IMG/VR virus record: IMGVR_UViG_3300010885_028194
Coordinates: 1 to 22,538 of that record
Reading direction: 5' to 3' (one strand)
Source of the DNA: a virus
DNA: 22,538 nt
Position numbers and translations under genes: made by a program. Below the pieces are notes generated by a model. The model saw only the letters and a program-made list of their open reading frames with translations. It searched no databases and had not been told where the DNA came from. How positions within the stretch are numbered: position 1 is the first letter of the stretch; each line of letters opens with the position of its first letter. Below are positions 13,221 through 20,131 of this stretch, piece by piece.

Positions 13221-13452
13221 GAAAGAAACTATTTCCGGAACAAAAATAATAAATGAGATTGAATCTAGTAACTTACATATAACAGAATATGATACTGATA
13301 CAAATAAGTTAGTAGTGGAATTTAAGAATGGTTCAAGATACGAATACGATGGGGTTCCCCATAAATTATACACTCAATTTAGATTATCTGAATCACAGGG
13401 TAAATTTTTCAATAACGAAATATCAAAAACATATAAGTATAAAAAAATTTAA
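13210..13452 (+). CDS. KTSC-domain protein
   Basis: An 80-residue single-domain protein. It shows the KTSC pattern: ESSNLHITEYDTDTNKLVVEF, GSRYEYDGVPHKLYTQF and a C-terminal SQGKFFNNEISKTY. KTSC domains are small beta-rich modules often fused to lysyl-tRNA synthetase or nucleases, and found alone in phages; their role is unclear, with RNA binding suggested. The last motif here reads SESQGKFFN, so the Lys-Thr-Ser-Cys signature is not conserved literally, as in many members. It overlaps the upstream gene and lies before the nucleotidyltransferase gene. Confidence 0.8.
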   Translation: MAIKKETISGTKIINEIESSNLHITEYDTDTNKLVVEFKNGSRYEYDGVPHKLYTQFRLSESQGKFFNNEISKTYKYKKI

Positions 13453-13492
13453 TTCTATAATAGAATTAATTGGAAAATAACAACTTATATAG

Positions 13493-13500
13493 TATTTATA
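13493..13500 (+). promoter_or_regulatory. TATTTATA element before the nucleotidyltransferase gene
   Basis: GTATTTATAAGTTA runs directly into ATG 13506, with 5 bases after the core. Its position argues for the start at 13506 rather than TTG 13470. Confidence 0.4.
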
Positions 13501-13505
13501 AGTTA

Positions 13506-14264
13506 ATGAATAACAATAAAAAAATACTTTCAAGTTTTACTTTAAAAAAAGAACTGAATCCCAAAATTTGGGATTTTGGTGTTTCTAAGAATGACTTTCC
13601 AAAAATGAAAAGTGATGTTAGAGATAGTCTTATTAATATCGCTTACGAATTTATTGATTTCATTGGTATTGATGTTTTCATTGAGGATATAGTAATGACC
13701 GGTTCTTTAGCAAATTATAATTGGTCAAACTATTCTGATGTTGATTTACATTTAATAGTTAATTACGAACAATTTTCAAAAGAACAAGTTGATTTATATA
13801 AAGAATTATTTAATTTGAAAAAAATTATATTCAATAATAATCACGATATTACTGTCAAAAGTTATGATGTTGAGTTATATGCTCAAGATTCATCTGAACC
13901 GCATTTTAGTACTGGAGAATATTCTGTTTTATATGATGAATGGTTAAAGACACCAAAAAAAGAATCTGTAAAAATTGATAAAGATACCATAGAACATAAA
14001 GCGAATGAATGGATGAATAAAATAGATGGTGTTATAAAACATTCATCAGATGAAGATTTAGATACCGCTAAGAAAATAATAAAAAAGTACAAAGACAAAT
14101 TAAAGAAATATAGAACATCTGGCTTAGAAAAAGAGGGAGAGTATTCTAATGAAAATTTAGTTTTTAAATTGTTAAGAAGAAATGGTTATATTGAAAAACT
14201 AATTAAATTTCAAGACAAATTAATGGATAAAAAATTATCAGTTGAAAATAAGATTGACAAATAG
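13506..14264 (+). CDS. Pol-beta superfamily (MNT-type) nucleotidyltransferase
   Basis: I start it at ATG 13506 (252 residues) rather than TTG 13470, because a promoter-like element lies between. The motif TGSLANYNWSNYSDVDLHLIV supplies Gly66-Ser67 and the Asp78-x-Asp80 pair of nucleotidyltransferases, and DVELYAQD a candidate third acidic residue (Glu123). The fold transfers a nucleotide to RNA, protein or a small molecule. The long spacing between GS and DxD and the DLH end are typical of a phage subgroup. The C-terminal 120 residues are a lysine-rich helical region (AKKIIKKYKDKLKKYR), possibly for RNA or partner binding. No HEPN partner gene of the toxin-antitoxin type is next to it. Substrate unknown; family call good. 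Confidence 0.82.
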   Translation: MNNNKKILSSFTLKKELNPKIWDFGVSKNDFPKMKSDVRDSLINIAYEFIDFIGIDVFIEDIVMTGSLANYNWSNYSDVDLHLIVNYEQFSKEQVDLYKELFNLKKIIFNNNHDITVKSYDVELYAQDSSEPHFSTGEYSVLYDEWLKTPKKESVKIDKDTIEHKANEWMNKIDGVIKHSSDEDLDTAKKIIKKYKDKLKKYRTSGLEKEGEYSNENLVFKLLRRNGYIEKLIKFQDKLMDKKLSVENKIDK

Positions 14265-14287
14265 TTGAAATAAGTGATATTTTGATA

Positions 14288-14295
14288 TATTTATA
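14288..14295 (+). promoter_or_regulatory. TATTTATA element before the 14330 operon
   Basis: It is part of ATATTTTGATATATTTATAA, identical to the copy upstream of 12276. The core lies 34 bases before the ATG at 14330, the longest leader of the set. Confidence 0.45.
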
Positions 14296-14329
14296 AAGAA
14301 AAAATAATAAAATTTAAAAAATAAATAAA

Positions 14330-15640
14330 ATGGCAGACTTACAACCACTTGGAAGCGAAAAACTTCAGGGAATGGAGAAAATTCAAAGAATCTTAGAAAT
14401 TGCTAGATTTAGAGAAAATCAACCATCTGTAGTTAATGAAACTTCAAGAAACGAGTACAATATAACTTTAGTTGATGGAAACGAATATCAAATCGTTAAA
14501 GAAAAATCAGGATATATTATTAAAAAAACTATATCAGAATCTGAAACAGATTATATTGAGCCTATGAAAAATAGGAAATATTATCCATCATATTCACAAG
14601 CTCTAAAGAGATTGAATTTAATGATTAAAGAAAATAATTCTTTAAATAATAATAAAGAAGGTATTTCTTTATTCTCTGAACAAAAAAAGTTCACATTAAA
14701 AACTCCAGAAAAAAAAACTCCTGATGTAGGAGATGAGATTGAGAATGTACCTCCTCCACCTCCATCACCGGCAGGAGAAGAAACACCTCCTCCTCCACCA
14801 ATGGGTGACGAAGGGTCTGAAGAAATGCCACCAGCACCACCAATGGGTGATGAAGGGTCTGAAGAAATGCCTCCTGCCCCACCAATGGGTGATGAAGGAC
14901 AATCAGATGATGAAGATGTTACCTTTAAATCAATTCAAAAATTAGTTGGTAAAGTATCTCAAAAAATTAGAACATTAGAAGAAAAACAAGAGTTAAGTTC
15001 TTCAGATGCGAAATATATTATAAATTCAATTTTATCGGCGGTTGATTTGTCAAAATTAGAATCTGATGATTTAGATGAAATCATGTCTAAATTTGAAGAT
15101 GTTGGCGAAGAAAGTGATATGTCAGGTATGGAAGATGAAGAAGGTTCTGATGATGAAGAAGCGACCCCTCCTCCACCAATGGGTGATGAAGGTGAAGAAC
15201 CTTCATCTGAAATGGGTGAAAGTTGGGATACATTAGGTACCGACATTGCAACTAAAACTCTTTCTAAAATGATTACACCGGGTCAATTCAAAGAAGAAGA
15301 AGATGAAGACGCTGGACATATTGGAATGATTGCTGATGAGTTATTTGTTGAATCTAAAATTGAAGATATATTAACAAAATATTTTGTTATTAGTGAAGAT
15401 GAAAAAAAATTCAATAAAGTGATTGAATCAAATAGAAAAACTACAAATAAGATTAAAACTAAAAACGTATCTGAAGAAATAAAAAGACTTTCAGAATCAG
15501 TTAAACAAGAAATAACATCTAAGAAGTTTATTAGAGAAAAAACAAATGTTAAGTTTGTTGGTAAAACAAATAAGAAAAATTTAGTATTTGAAAGTAACAA
15601 TAAACAATATAAAATAACACCTGAAGGAAATATTCTATGA
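14330..15640 (+). CDS. Acidic, proline-rich repeat protein, first gene of a four-gene operon
   Basis: A 436-residue protein. Residues 1-110 form a small domain with a helix (GMEKIQRILEIARFRENQ) and a beta segment (NEYNITLVDGNEYQIVKEKSGYIIKK). Residues about 137-195 are low complexity, with three 14-residue units like PPAPPMGDEGSEEM. A helical domain follows (about 200-265), then another acidic stretch with a fourth PPPPMGDEG copy, a helical segment (about 335-400), and a basic C-terminal beta piece similar in style to the N-terminal one (VKFVGKTNKKNLVFESNNKQYKI). It begins the operon that leads up to the terminase gene, so a structural or head-assembly role is plausible. The disordered acidic linkers would suit a scaffold-like protein. 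I do not recognise the family. Confidence 0.8.
   Translation: MADLQPLGSEKLQGMEKIQRILEIARFRENQPSVVNETSRNEYNITLVDGNEYQIVKEKSGYIIKKTISESETDYIEPMKNRKYYPSYSQALKRLNLMIKENNSLNNNKEGISLFSEQKKFTLKTPEKKTPDVGDEIENVPPPPPSPAGEETPPPPPMGDEGSEEMPPAPPMGDEGSEEMPPAPPMGDEGQSDDEDVTFKSIQKLVGKVSQKIRTLEEKQELSSSDAKYIINSILSAVDLSKLESDDLDEIMSKFEDVGEESDMSGMEDEEGSDDEEATPPPPMGDEGEEPSSEMGESWDTLGTDIATKTLSKMITPGQFKEEEDEDAGHIGMIADELFVESKIEDILTKYFVISEDEKKFNKVIESNRKTTNKIKTKNVSEEIKRLSESVKQEITSKKFIREKTNVKFVGKTNKKNLVFESNNKQYKITPEGNIL
14786..14911 (+). repeat. Three tandem 42-base repeats
   Basis: Units at 14786-14827, 14828-14869 and 14870-14911 encode PPPPPMGDEGSEEM, PPAPPMGDEGSEEM and PPAPPMGDEGQSDD. A partial fourth copy (PPPPMGDEGEE) lies near 15170. 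The DNA units are near-identical, so the number may vary between relatives. Confidence 0.85.
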
Positions 15641-16047
15641 ATTATCTAATTTTTATAAATGGGTTAGGTCCAAATTATAAAGGTGATAATATGTACGAAT
15701 TTATTTTTTCGGATGATAAACAAAATATTTGGGATGATACTTGGGGAGCAAAACCATCAAATGGTTACCCAAAACCACCTCAATTAGAATATATTAAAAA
15801 AGTTGGAGTATTGAAAAACTTATCAATAGAATTTGATTTGATTCAAAACTCTGATTTTTTTAGTTTTATGGATAGTATGGATGATGTAATTGCGTTAGCT
15901 TGGGAAAAAGAAACTGATGACATTGATTTTACAAAAACAAAACGATTAGTGTTTAGATTTGGTGAAACTGAACAACAAATAAAAGATAAATTATATGAAC
16001 GAGACATTGTTCTTGAATTTGAAAAAAAAGTAATATATGAAAACTAA
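15637..16047 (+). CDS. Hypothetical protein, second gene of the operon
   Basis: A 136-residue protein starting inside the stop of the previous gene (ATGA overlap), which indicates translational coupling. It is acidic and aromatic, with MYEFIFSDDKQNIWDDTWGAKP near residue 19 and an alpha/beta region rich in acidic residues (FMDSMDDVIALAWEKETDD). The end RLVFRFGETEQQIKDKLYERDI suggests a final strand-helix pair. I do not recognise the family. An internal ATG at 15691 is a possible later start, since conservation probably begins near MYEF, but the tight overlap favours 15637. Confidence 0.75.
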   Translation: MNYLIFINGLGPNYKGDNMYEFIFSDDKQNIWDDTWGAKPSNGYPKPPQLEYIKKVGVLKNLSIEFDLIQNSDFFSFMDSMDDVIALAWEKETDDIDFTKTKRLVFRFGETEQQIKDKLYERDIVLEFEKKVIYEN

Positions 16048-16984
16048 CAAATACGCCGATTTAATTAAATTTGGTTTAAAGCCAAATACTTTGATGACAT
16101 TAAGTGAATCATCTATTAATACATTACATAAAAATTTAATTGAAGGAAAAACTTGTCCTAAGTGTGGAATGAAAAATTGTAAATGTAAAGGTTTAAAAAA
16201 AGGAGAAACTAAAGAAGCGGTAACAAAAACATCAACTACAACTACTGTTGATTTAACTAATCCATCAGACACTGCTGTAGCTAATAAAATGTTAATGGAT
16301 AAAGGAATTAATGCAGAAATAAATCCATCAACAAAAAAAATGAATATAACTTCGGGAGAGGTTAAGGAAGGTGGTAAAGGAGAAAAAACAAAATATAGTA
16401 AAATTAATCCATGGGCAGTTTGTCATTCTCAATTAGGTCCTAAAAAAACTCGTAAATTTGAAAGGTGTGTTATGGCGGTGAAAGATTCAATAAAAGAAGG
16501 AAAAAATCCTTTTTCTGTGATTTTAGAAAATAAAATCGTATCTTTGCTTGAAACACATTTGAAACCAAAAATGAAAAAAGGAGAACTTATGGATTTAATT
16601 AAGAATAAGAATATTAAAACCCCAATAGGAAAAATTGGTACTATGGGTAATTCTATTGGTGAAGATACAAAAGAAAAAGAAGCACCTGTTAAAAATCCGG
16701 GTACCAAGACACCGCCAAAACCAAAAACAAAAGACCCATTTAAACCAGAACCACATAAACAACCAAAACCAAAGGCTAAAAAAGAAACAAAAGAATCTGT
16801 TATGGATGCTCCGGCACCTACTAAAGAACCAAAAGTTACACCCGGTACTAAAACACCACCAAAACCAAAAACAAAAGACCCGTTTAGACCTGAACCACAC
16901 AAACAACCAAATCCAAAAGCAAATAAAAAAACATTACCAAGTTGGTTAACATTCAATAATTTAGGAATTAAATTTAAAAAATAA
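16037..16984 (+). CDS. Basic proline/lysine-rich protein with NPWAVC motif
   Basis: A 315-residue protein. Residues 1-38 end in LSESSINTLHKNLIEG, a leader-like helix with LIE, an (I/L)-x-E prohead-protease pattern. A zinc-knuckle-like CPKCGMKNCKC follows (40-50). Around residues 130-156 is KINPWAVCHSQLGPKKTRKFERCVMAVKDS, a motif I know from many phage and giant-virus proteins of unknown function. Two copies of a 29-residue basic repeat, PGTKTPPKPKTKDPFKPEPH and onward, lie at residues 221-249 and 269-297. The strongly basic, unfolded tail could bind DNA inside the head. It overlaps both neighbours (11 bases upstream; the next ATG shares the last base of its stop), so it is firmly within the operon. 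Confidence 0.8.
   Translation: MKTNKYADLIKFGLKPNTLMTLSESSINTLHKNLIEGKTCPKCGMKNCKCKGLKKGETKEAVTKTSTTTTVDLTNPSDTAVANKMLMDKGINAEINPSTKKMNITSGEVKEGGKGEKTKYSKINPWAVCHSQLGPKKTRKFERCVMAVKDSIKEGKNPFSVILENKIVSLLETHLKPKMKKGELMDLIKNKNIKTPIGKIGTMGNSIGEDTKEKEAPVKNPGTKTPPKPKTKDPFKPEPHKQPKPKAKKETKESVMDAPAPTKEPKVTPGTKTPPKPKTKDPFRPEPHKQPNPKANKKTLPSWLTFNNLGIKFKK
16697..16927 (+). repeat. Two 87-base coding repeats separated by 57 bases
   Basis: Copies at 16697-16783 and 16841-16927 encode PGTKTPPKPKTKDPF...HKQPKPKAKK and a version differing at three residues. By eye 12 of 29 codons differ, nine of them silently, so the protein sequence is conserved while the DNA has drifted. Confidence 0.85.
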
Positions 16985-18255
16985 TGAAAAGTAAAAGAAT
17001 TAGAGAACAAATAGATTACGGTGATTATCCTGAAAGGATGGACCCAAGTATTCAAAGAAAATTAGAAAGAGGTGAAACTCCTTATTCAAAACATCCGGCG
17101 ATGCCAGGTGGAGAACCTAATTTTGACCAAGTGGTAGCATCTAAAAGATTTAAAGATGTTGTTGATAAATTTGCAAGATATGCCGGCTCAAGACAACAAT
17201 TAAGAGGTGAGAATGCATTTCGAAATTTGATGATGAGTGCTATGAGAATGATGGGTAGTATTACACAAATTGAACAACAAAACAAACAATATTTAGAAAA
17301 TTTAGCAGTTGATTTAGTTAAAAAAGAAATGGGAATACCTGAAGGTAAAATTAATTTTGTTGCTAAATTAGTTCCTATGGGTTCTTTAAATGCAGCTGAA
17401 GATATGCAAGGAGAAGCTGAAGAATATAGTGAAGAAGAAATTAAAGATGCTTTTGAAGAAAATACTGAAGATATTATTGAGTTTACTGATGCATTTGAAA
17501 AATTTGATATGGAAAAAGCTAAGAGAAGATTTATGAATTCTCTTATACAAGGTGCTGCTAAGAAAGGTCATTATATGTTTGAGTTGGTTAGAAATGAAAT
17601 AGAAAGAATTGACCCTCAATTAATGAATTTATATGGATTATCTATGGCCACTTTAGATTATCTTTATTGGATTTATCCTGAAGATATGGTTATGGCGGCA
17701 TCTGCATCAGGTGAAGGTCAAGCAGGTCAAGAAGAAGTTGATTTAACAACAGACCCTCCGACAGTTAAGGCAAAAGGAGCTAGTTTCCCTATCTTAGTTC
17801 ATGAATTACTAAAAGGAGTTTATGATATTTTAGGTTCTCATGGTTTACCTGATGACCCAAGACAAGCGGAAATGATTAGAGCATCCGAAGATACTTTACC
17901 TGCAGAGGTTTGGGATGTTAGATTAGGACCTATTTTTTGGGAAAAGTTTTTAGCAGCATATCCTGATAAATTATTTGAAGAAGACCAAAAAATGATTCAG
18001 AATTATCTTATTAGCAGATTTGCTATGATTAGTGCTGAAGAATTTCTTAAAATGTCTAAATTAATATTAGCAGGAGACCCAAGAGGAACAAAATTTATTC
18101 AACAAATGGTTGATGATATTGTTGCCGATTTAAAAAGTGATGAATATAATCAATCAATGGGAGACGAAGAAGATAATGATTATGGTGATGATGATGACGA
18201 TGATGATAGATTAGATGACTTTTTAGGTGGATTAGGAATCTCAAGACCTAAATAA
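16984..18255 (+). CDS. Conserved hypothetical protein upstream of terminase, acidic C-terminus
   Basis: A 423-residue protein starting on the last base of the previous stop codon (TAATGA). Residues 1-45 are extended and charged; MKSKRIREQ near the start carries IRE, a possible prohead-protease site. Residues 50-200 are helical (FKDVVDKFARYAG, MMSAMRMMGSITQIEQQNKQYLENLAV). A further helical region (about 255-390) includes FPILVHELLKGVYDILGSHG and ends GTKFIQQMVDDIVADL. The last 30 residues are Asp-rich. There are no membrane spans or catalytic motifs. Its place as the last gene before a terminator and then terminase suggests a head or packaging role, but I do not recognise the family. Confidence 0.8.
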   Translation: MKSKRIREQIDYGDYPERMDPSIQRKLERGETPYSKHPAMPGGEPNFDQVVASKRFKDVVDKFARYAGSRQQLRGENAFRNLMMSAMRMMGSITQIEQQNKQYLENLAVDLVKKEMGIPEGKINFVAKLVPMGSLNAAEDMQGEAEEYSEEEIKDAFEENTEDIIEFTDAFEKFDMEKAKRRFMNSLIQGAAKKGHYMFELVRNEIERIDPQLMNLYGLSMATLDYLYWIYPEDMVMAASASGEGQAGQEEVDLTTDPPTVKAKGASFPILVHELLKGVYDILGSHGLPDDPRQAEMIRASEDTLPAEVWDVRLGPIFWEKFLAAYPDKLFEEDQKMIQNYLISRFAMISAEEFLKMSKLILAGDPRGTKFIQQMVDDIVADLKSDEYNQSMGDEEDNDYGDDDDDDDRLDDFLGGLGISRPK

Positions 18256-18272
18256 ACTAGTGAAAAATATTA

Positions 18273-18306
18273 AAAACCCCTCCTTTGGATAAATTGGAGG
18301 GGTTTT
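18273..18306 (+). terminator. Terminator between the 14330 operon and terminase
   Basis: An 11-bp stem, AAAACCCCTCC (18273-18283) with GGAGGGGTTTT (18296-18306), has a 12-base loop. The next gene's TATTTATA element begins 2 bases later, giving a terminator-promoter junction. Confidence 0.88.
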
Positions 18307-18307
18307 A

Positions 18308-18315
18308 TATTTATA
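18308..18315 (+). promoter_or_regulatory. TATTTATA element before terminase
   Basis: ATATTTATAATAT runs into the ATG at 18320, with 4 bases after the core. A terminator immediately before it means terminase needs its own promoter here, which supports the motif being functional. Confidence 0.5.
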
Positions 18316-18319
18316 ATAT

Positions 18320-20095
18320 ATGAGTTATACAAAAGAACAGTTAATAATAGAATACACAAAGTGTATTAGAAATACAACATATGCATTAAAAACCTATCTT
18401 CAAACTTATGATAATACGGTTTCACAATATGTCCCATTAGATTTATTTCCTGACCAAGTTTCATTACTTGATGATTACGAAAATTATAATGAGAATATTG
18501 CATTAAAGTACAGACAGGCGGGCGTATCAACTGTAACCGCCGCATGGGCATCTAAAAAGATAGCATTTGCATCAAAAAAGAAACCTGAAAAAATACTAAT
18601 CATTGCCAATAAACTTGACACAGCTCAGGAAATGGCAAATAAAGTAAGGGCATTTACTGAACAATGGCCTAGTTGGGTTAATGTTGGATTTTCTGCCGAT
18701 AAGAACTCACAAAGACATTATAAGTTAACAAATGGTTGTGAAGTTAAAGCGGTGGCAACATCGAAAGATGCACTTCGTGGATATACCCCCACCATTCTTA
18801 TATTTGATGAGGCGGCATATATTGAGGCAGACAGTGATTTCTGGTCTGCTTGTATGGCTTCACTATCAACCGGTGGTAAAGTTATTGTCGTATCAACACC
18901 AAATGGGTATGACCCAATTTATTATGAAATTTATGACCAAGCATTACGTGGAATGAATGAGTTTAAAATCACGGAAATGTATTGGTATAAAGACCCAAGA
19001 TATTCTAAAGATTTAAAATTAATGAAGGTTGAAGATTTAATCCATTATTATTTAAACAGAGAAGATTATCAAGGAAAAGAAATTGATACTATTGATTTTT
19101 CAGATATTCCACCAAGAGAAAGAAATTTTGATGAAATTAAAGAAAAATTAAGAAACGGTTACAAACCTACTTCAAGTTGGTTTGAAGGTATGGTTAAAAA
19201 ACTTAAATTCGACAAAAGAAAGGTTTCTCAGGAGTTGGAATGTAACTTCTTAGGTTCCGGTGATAACGTATTTGATTCAAAACAAATGCAAGATATCCAT
19301 CGTGATATGTTAAGAGAGCCGGTAAATAAAATGATGGGTAACGCATTATGGATATGGAAAGAACCTGTTGAGGGTCATAAGTATATAATGGGTGTAGACG
19401 TATCCAGAGGTGATTCTGACGACTTTACTTCGTTTGTTATAATAGACTTCGATGAGAGGGAACAAGTAGCTGAATATCTCGGAAAAATACCCCCAGACGT
19501 AGCTGCAGAAATTGCTTATAAGTGGGGGATGATGTATAACGCATTTATTGTTGTGGATTTAACAGGAGGAATGGGAGTTGCAACCGGTAGAAAACTACAG
19601 GAAATGGGATATAAGAATGTCTATGTTGATGGTATTGATTTTTCAAACAGATGGAAATACGACCCAAAAACATTAGAAAAAATACCCGGAATAAATTTTA
19701 ATAACAAAAGAGTTCAGATAATATCTTCATTTGAAGAAGCTATGAGACACGGATTTAAAATCTATAGTCATAGATTATTCAATGAGATGAATACATTTAT
19801 CTATGTTAACGGTAGACCTGACCACCAAAAAGGATATCATGACGATTTAATCATGGCAATCGCAATGGCAACGTACGTTGGAGAAACCTCATTTAGTAAA
19901 TTAACCAAAGTTACAGAACAAGCTAAAGCAATGATTAATTCTTGGCAAGTAAATAGTAATGAAGAAGTTACAAAATCAGTATCTTTTAACCCTATTCTAC
20001 CTGCTGGCTTACCATTCAATAGTAGAGATTTAAATAATGAACCATCAAGACAAGACTATGAAAAATATGGTTGGTTATTTGGTGGTAGAAGATAG
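18320..20095 (+). CDS. terL: Terminase large subunit, T4 gp17 type
   Basis: A 591-residue packaging motor. ATPase part: a deviant Walker A, YRQAGVST (64-71), in the style of the SRQLGKTT motif of T4 gp17; Walker B ILIFDEAA (159-166); and coupling motif STPNG (192-196). Nuclease part (RNase H-like): GVDVSRG (Asp360), VVDLTGG (Asp413) and YHDDLIMA (Asp508/509), the three acidic positions. The length is close to T4 gp17 (610). It pumps DNA into the prohead through the portal and cuts the concatemer. The small subunit is not recognised nearby. The portal gene follows after 36 bases with its own promoter-like element. A terminator and TATTTATA element lie immediately upstream. Assignment firm. Confidence 0.96.
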   Translation: MSYTKEQLIIEYTKCIRNTTYALKTYLQTYDNTVSQYVPLDLFPDQVSLLDDYENYNENIALKYRQAGVSTVTAAWASKKIAFASKKKPEKILIIANKLDTAQEMANKVRAFTEQWPSWVNVGFSADKNSQRHYKLTNGCEVKAVATSKDALRGYTPTILIFDEAAYIEADSDFWSACMASLSTGGKVIVVSTPNGYDPIYYEIYDQALRGMNEFKITEMYWYKDPRYSKDLKLMKVEDLIHYYLNREDYQGKEIDTIDFSDIPPRERNFDEIKEKLRNGYKPTSSWFEGMVKKLKFDKRKVSQELECNFLGSGDNVFDSKQMQDIHRDMLREPVNKMMGNALWIWKEPVEGHKYIMGVDVSRGDSDDFTSFVIIDFDEREQVAEYLGKIPPDVAAEIAYKWGMMYNAFIVVDLTGGMGVATGRKLQEMGYKNVYVDGIDFSNRWKYDPKTLEKIPGINFNNKRVQIISSFEEAMRHGFKIYSHRLFNEMNTFIYVNGRPDHQKGYHDDLIMAIAMATYVGETSFSKLTKVTEQAKAMINSWQVNSNEEVTKSVSFNPILPAGLPFNSRDLNNEPSRQDYEKYGWLFGGRR

Positions 20096-20105
20096 TCTTT
20101 ATTAA

Positions 20106-20113
20106 TACTTATA
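20106..20113 (+). promoter_or_regulatory. TACTTATA element before the portal gene
   Basis: AATACTTATAATAT lies 18 bases before ATG 20132. One base differs from TATTTATA, and the ATAATAT extension is the same as before terminase. Confidence 0.35.
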
Positions 20114-20131
20114 ATATATTAAATTTGAATT

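Noticed and set aside
13470-13505. TTG start for the nucleotidyltransferase
   Set aside because: The TATTTATA element and the ATG at 13506 make the shorter form more likely.
16429-17055. 208-codon minus-strand frame
   Set aside because: It is the shadow of the Lys/Pro-rich repeat gene, showing repeated Phe-Gly-rich segments produced by antisense of that repeat; it spans two coupled genes on the other strand.
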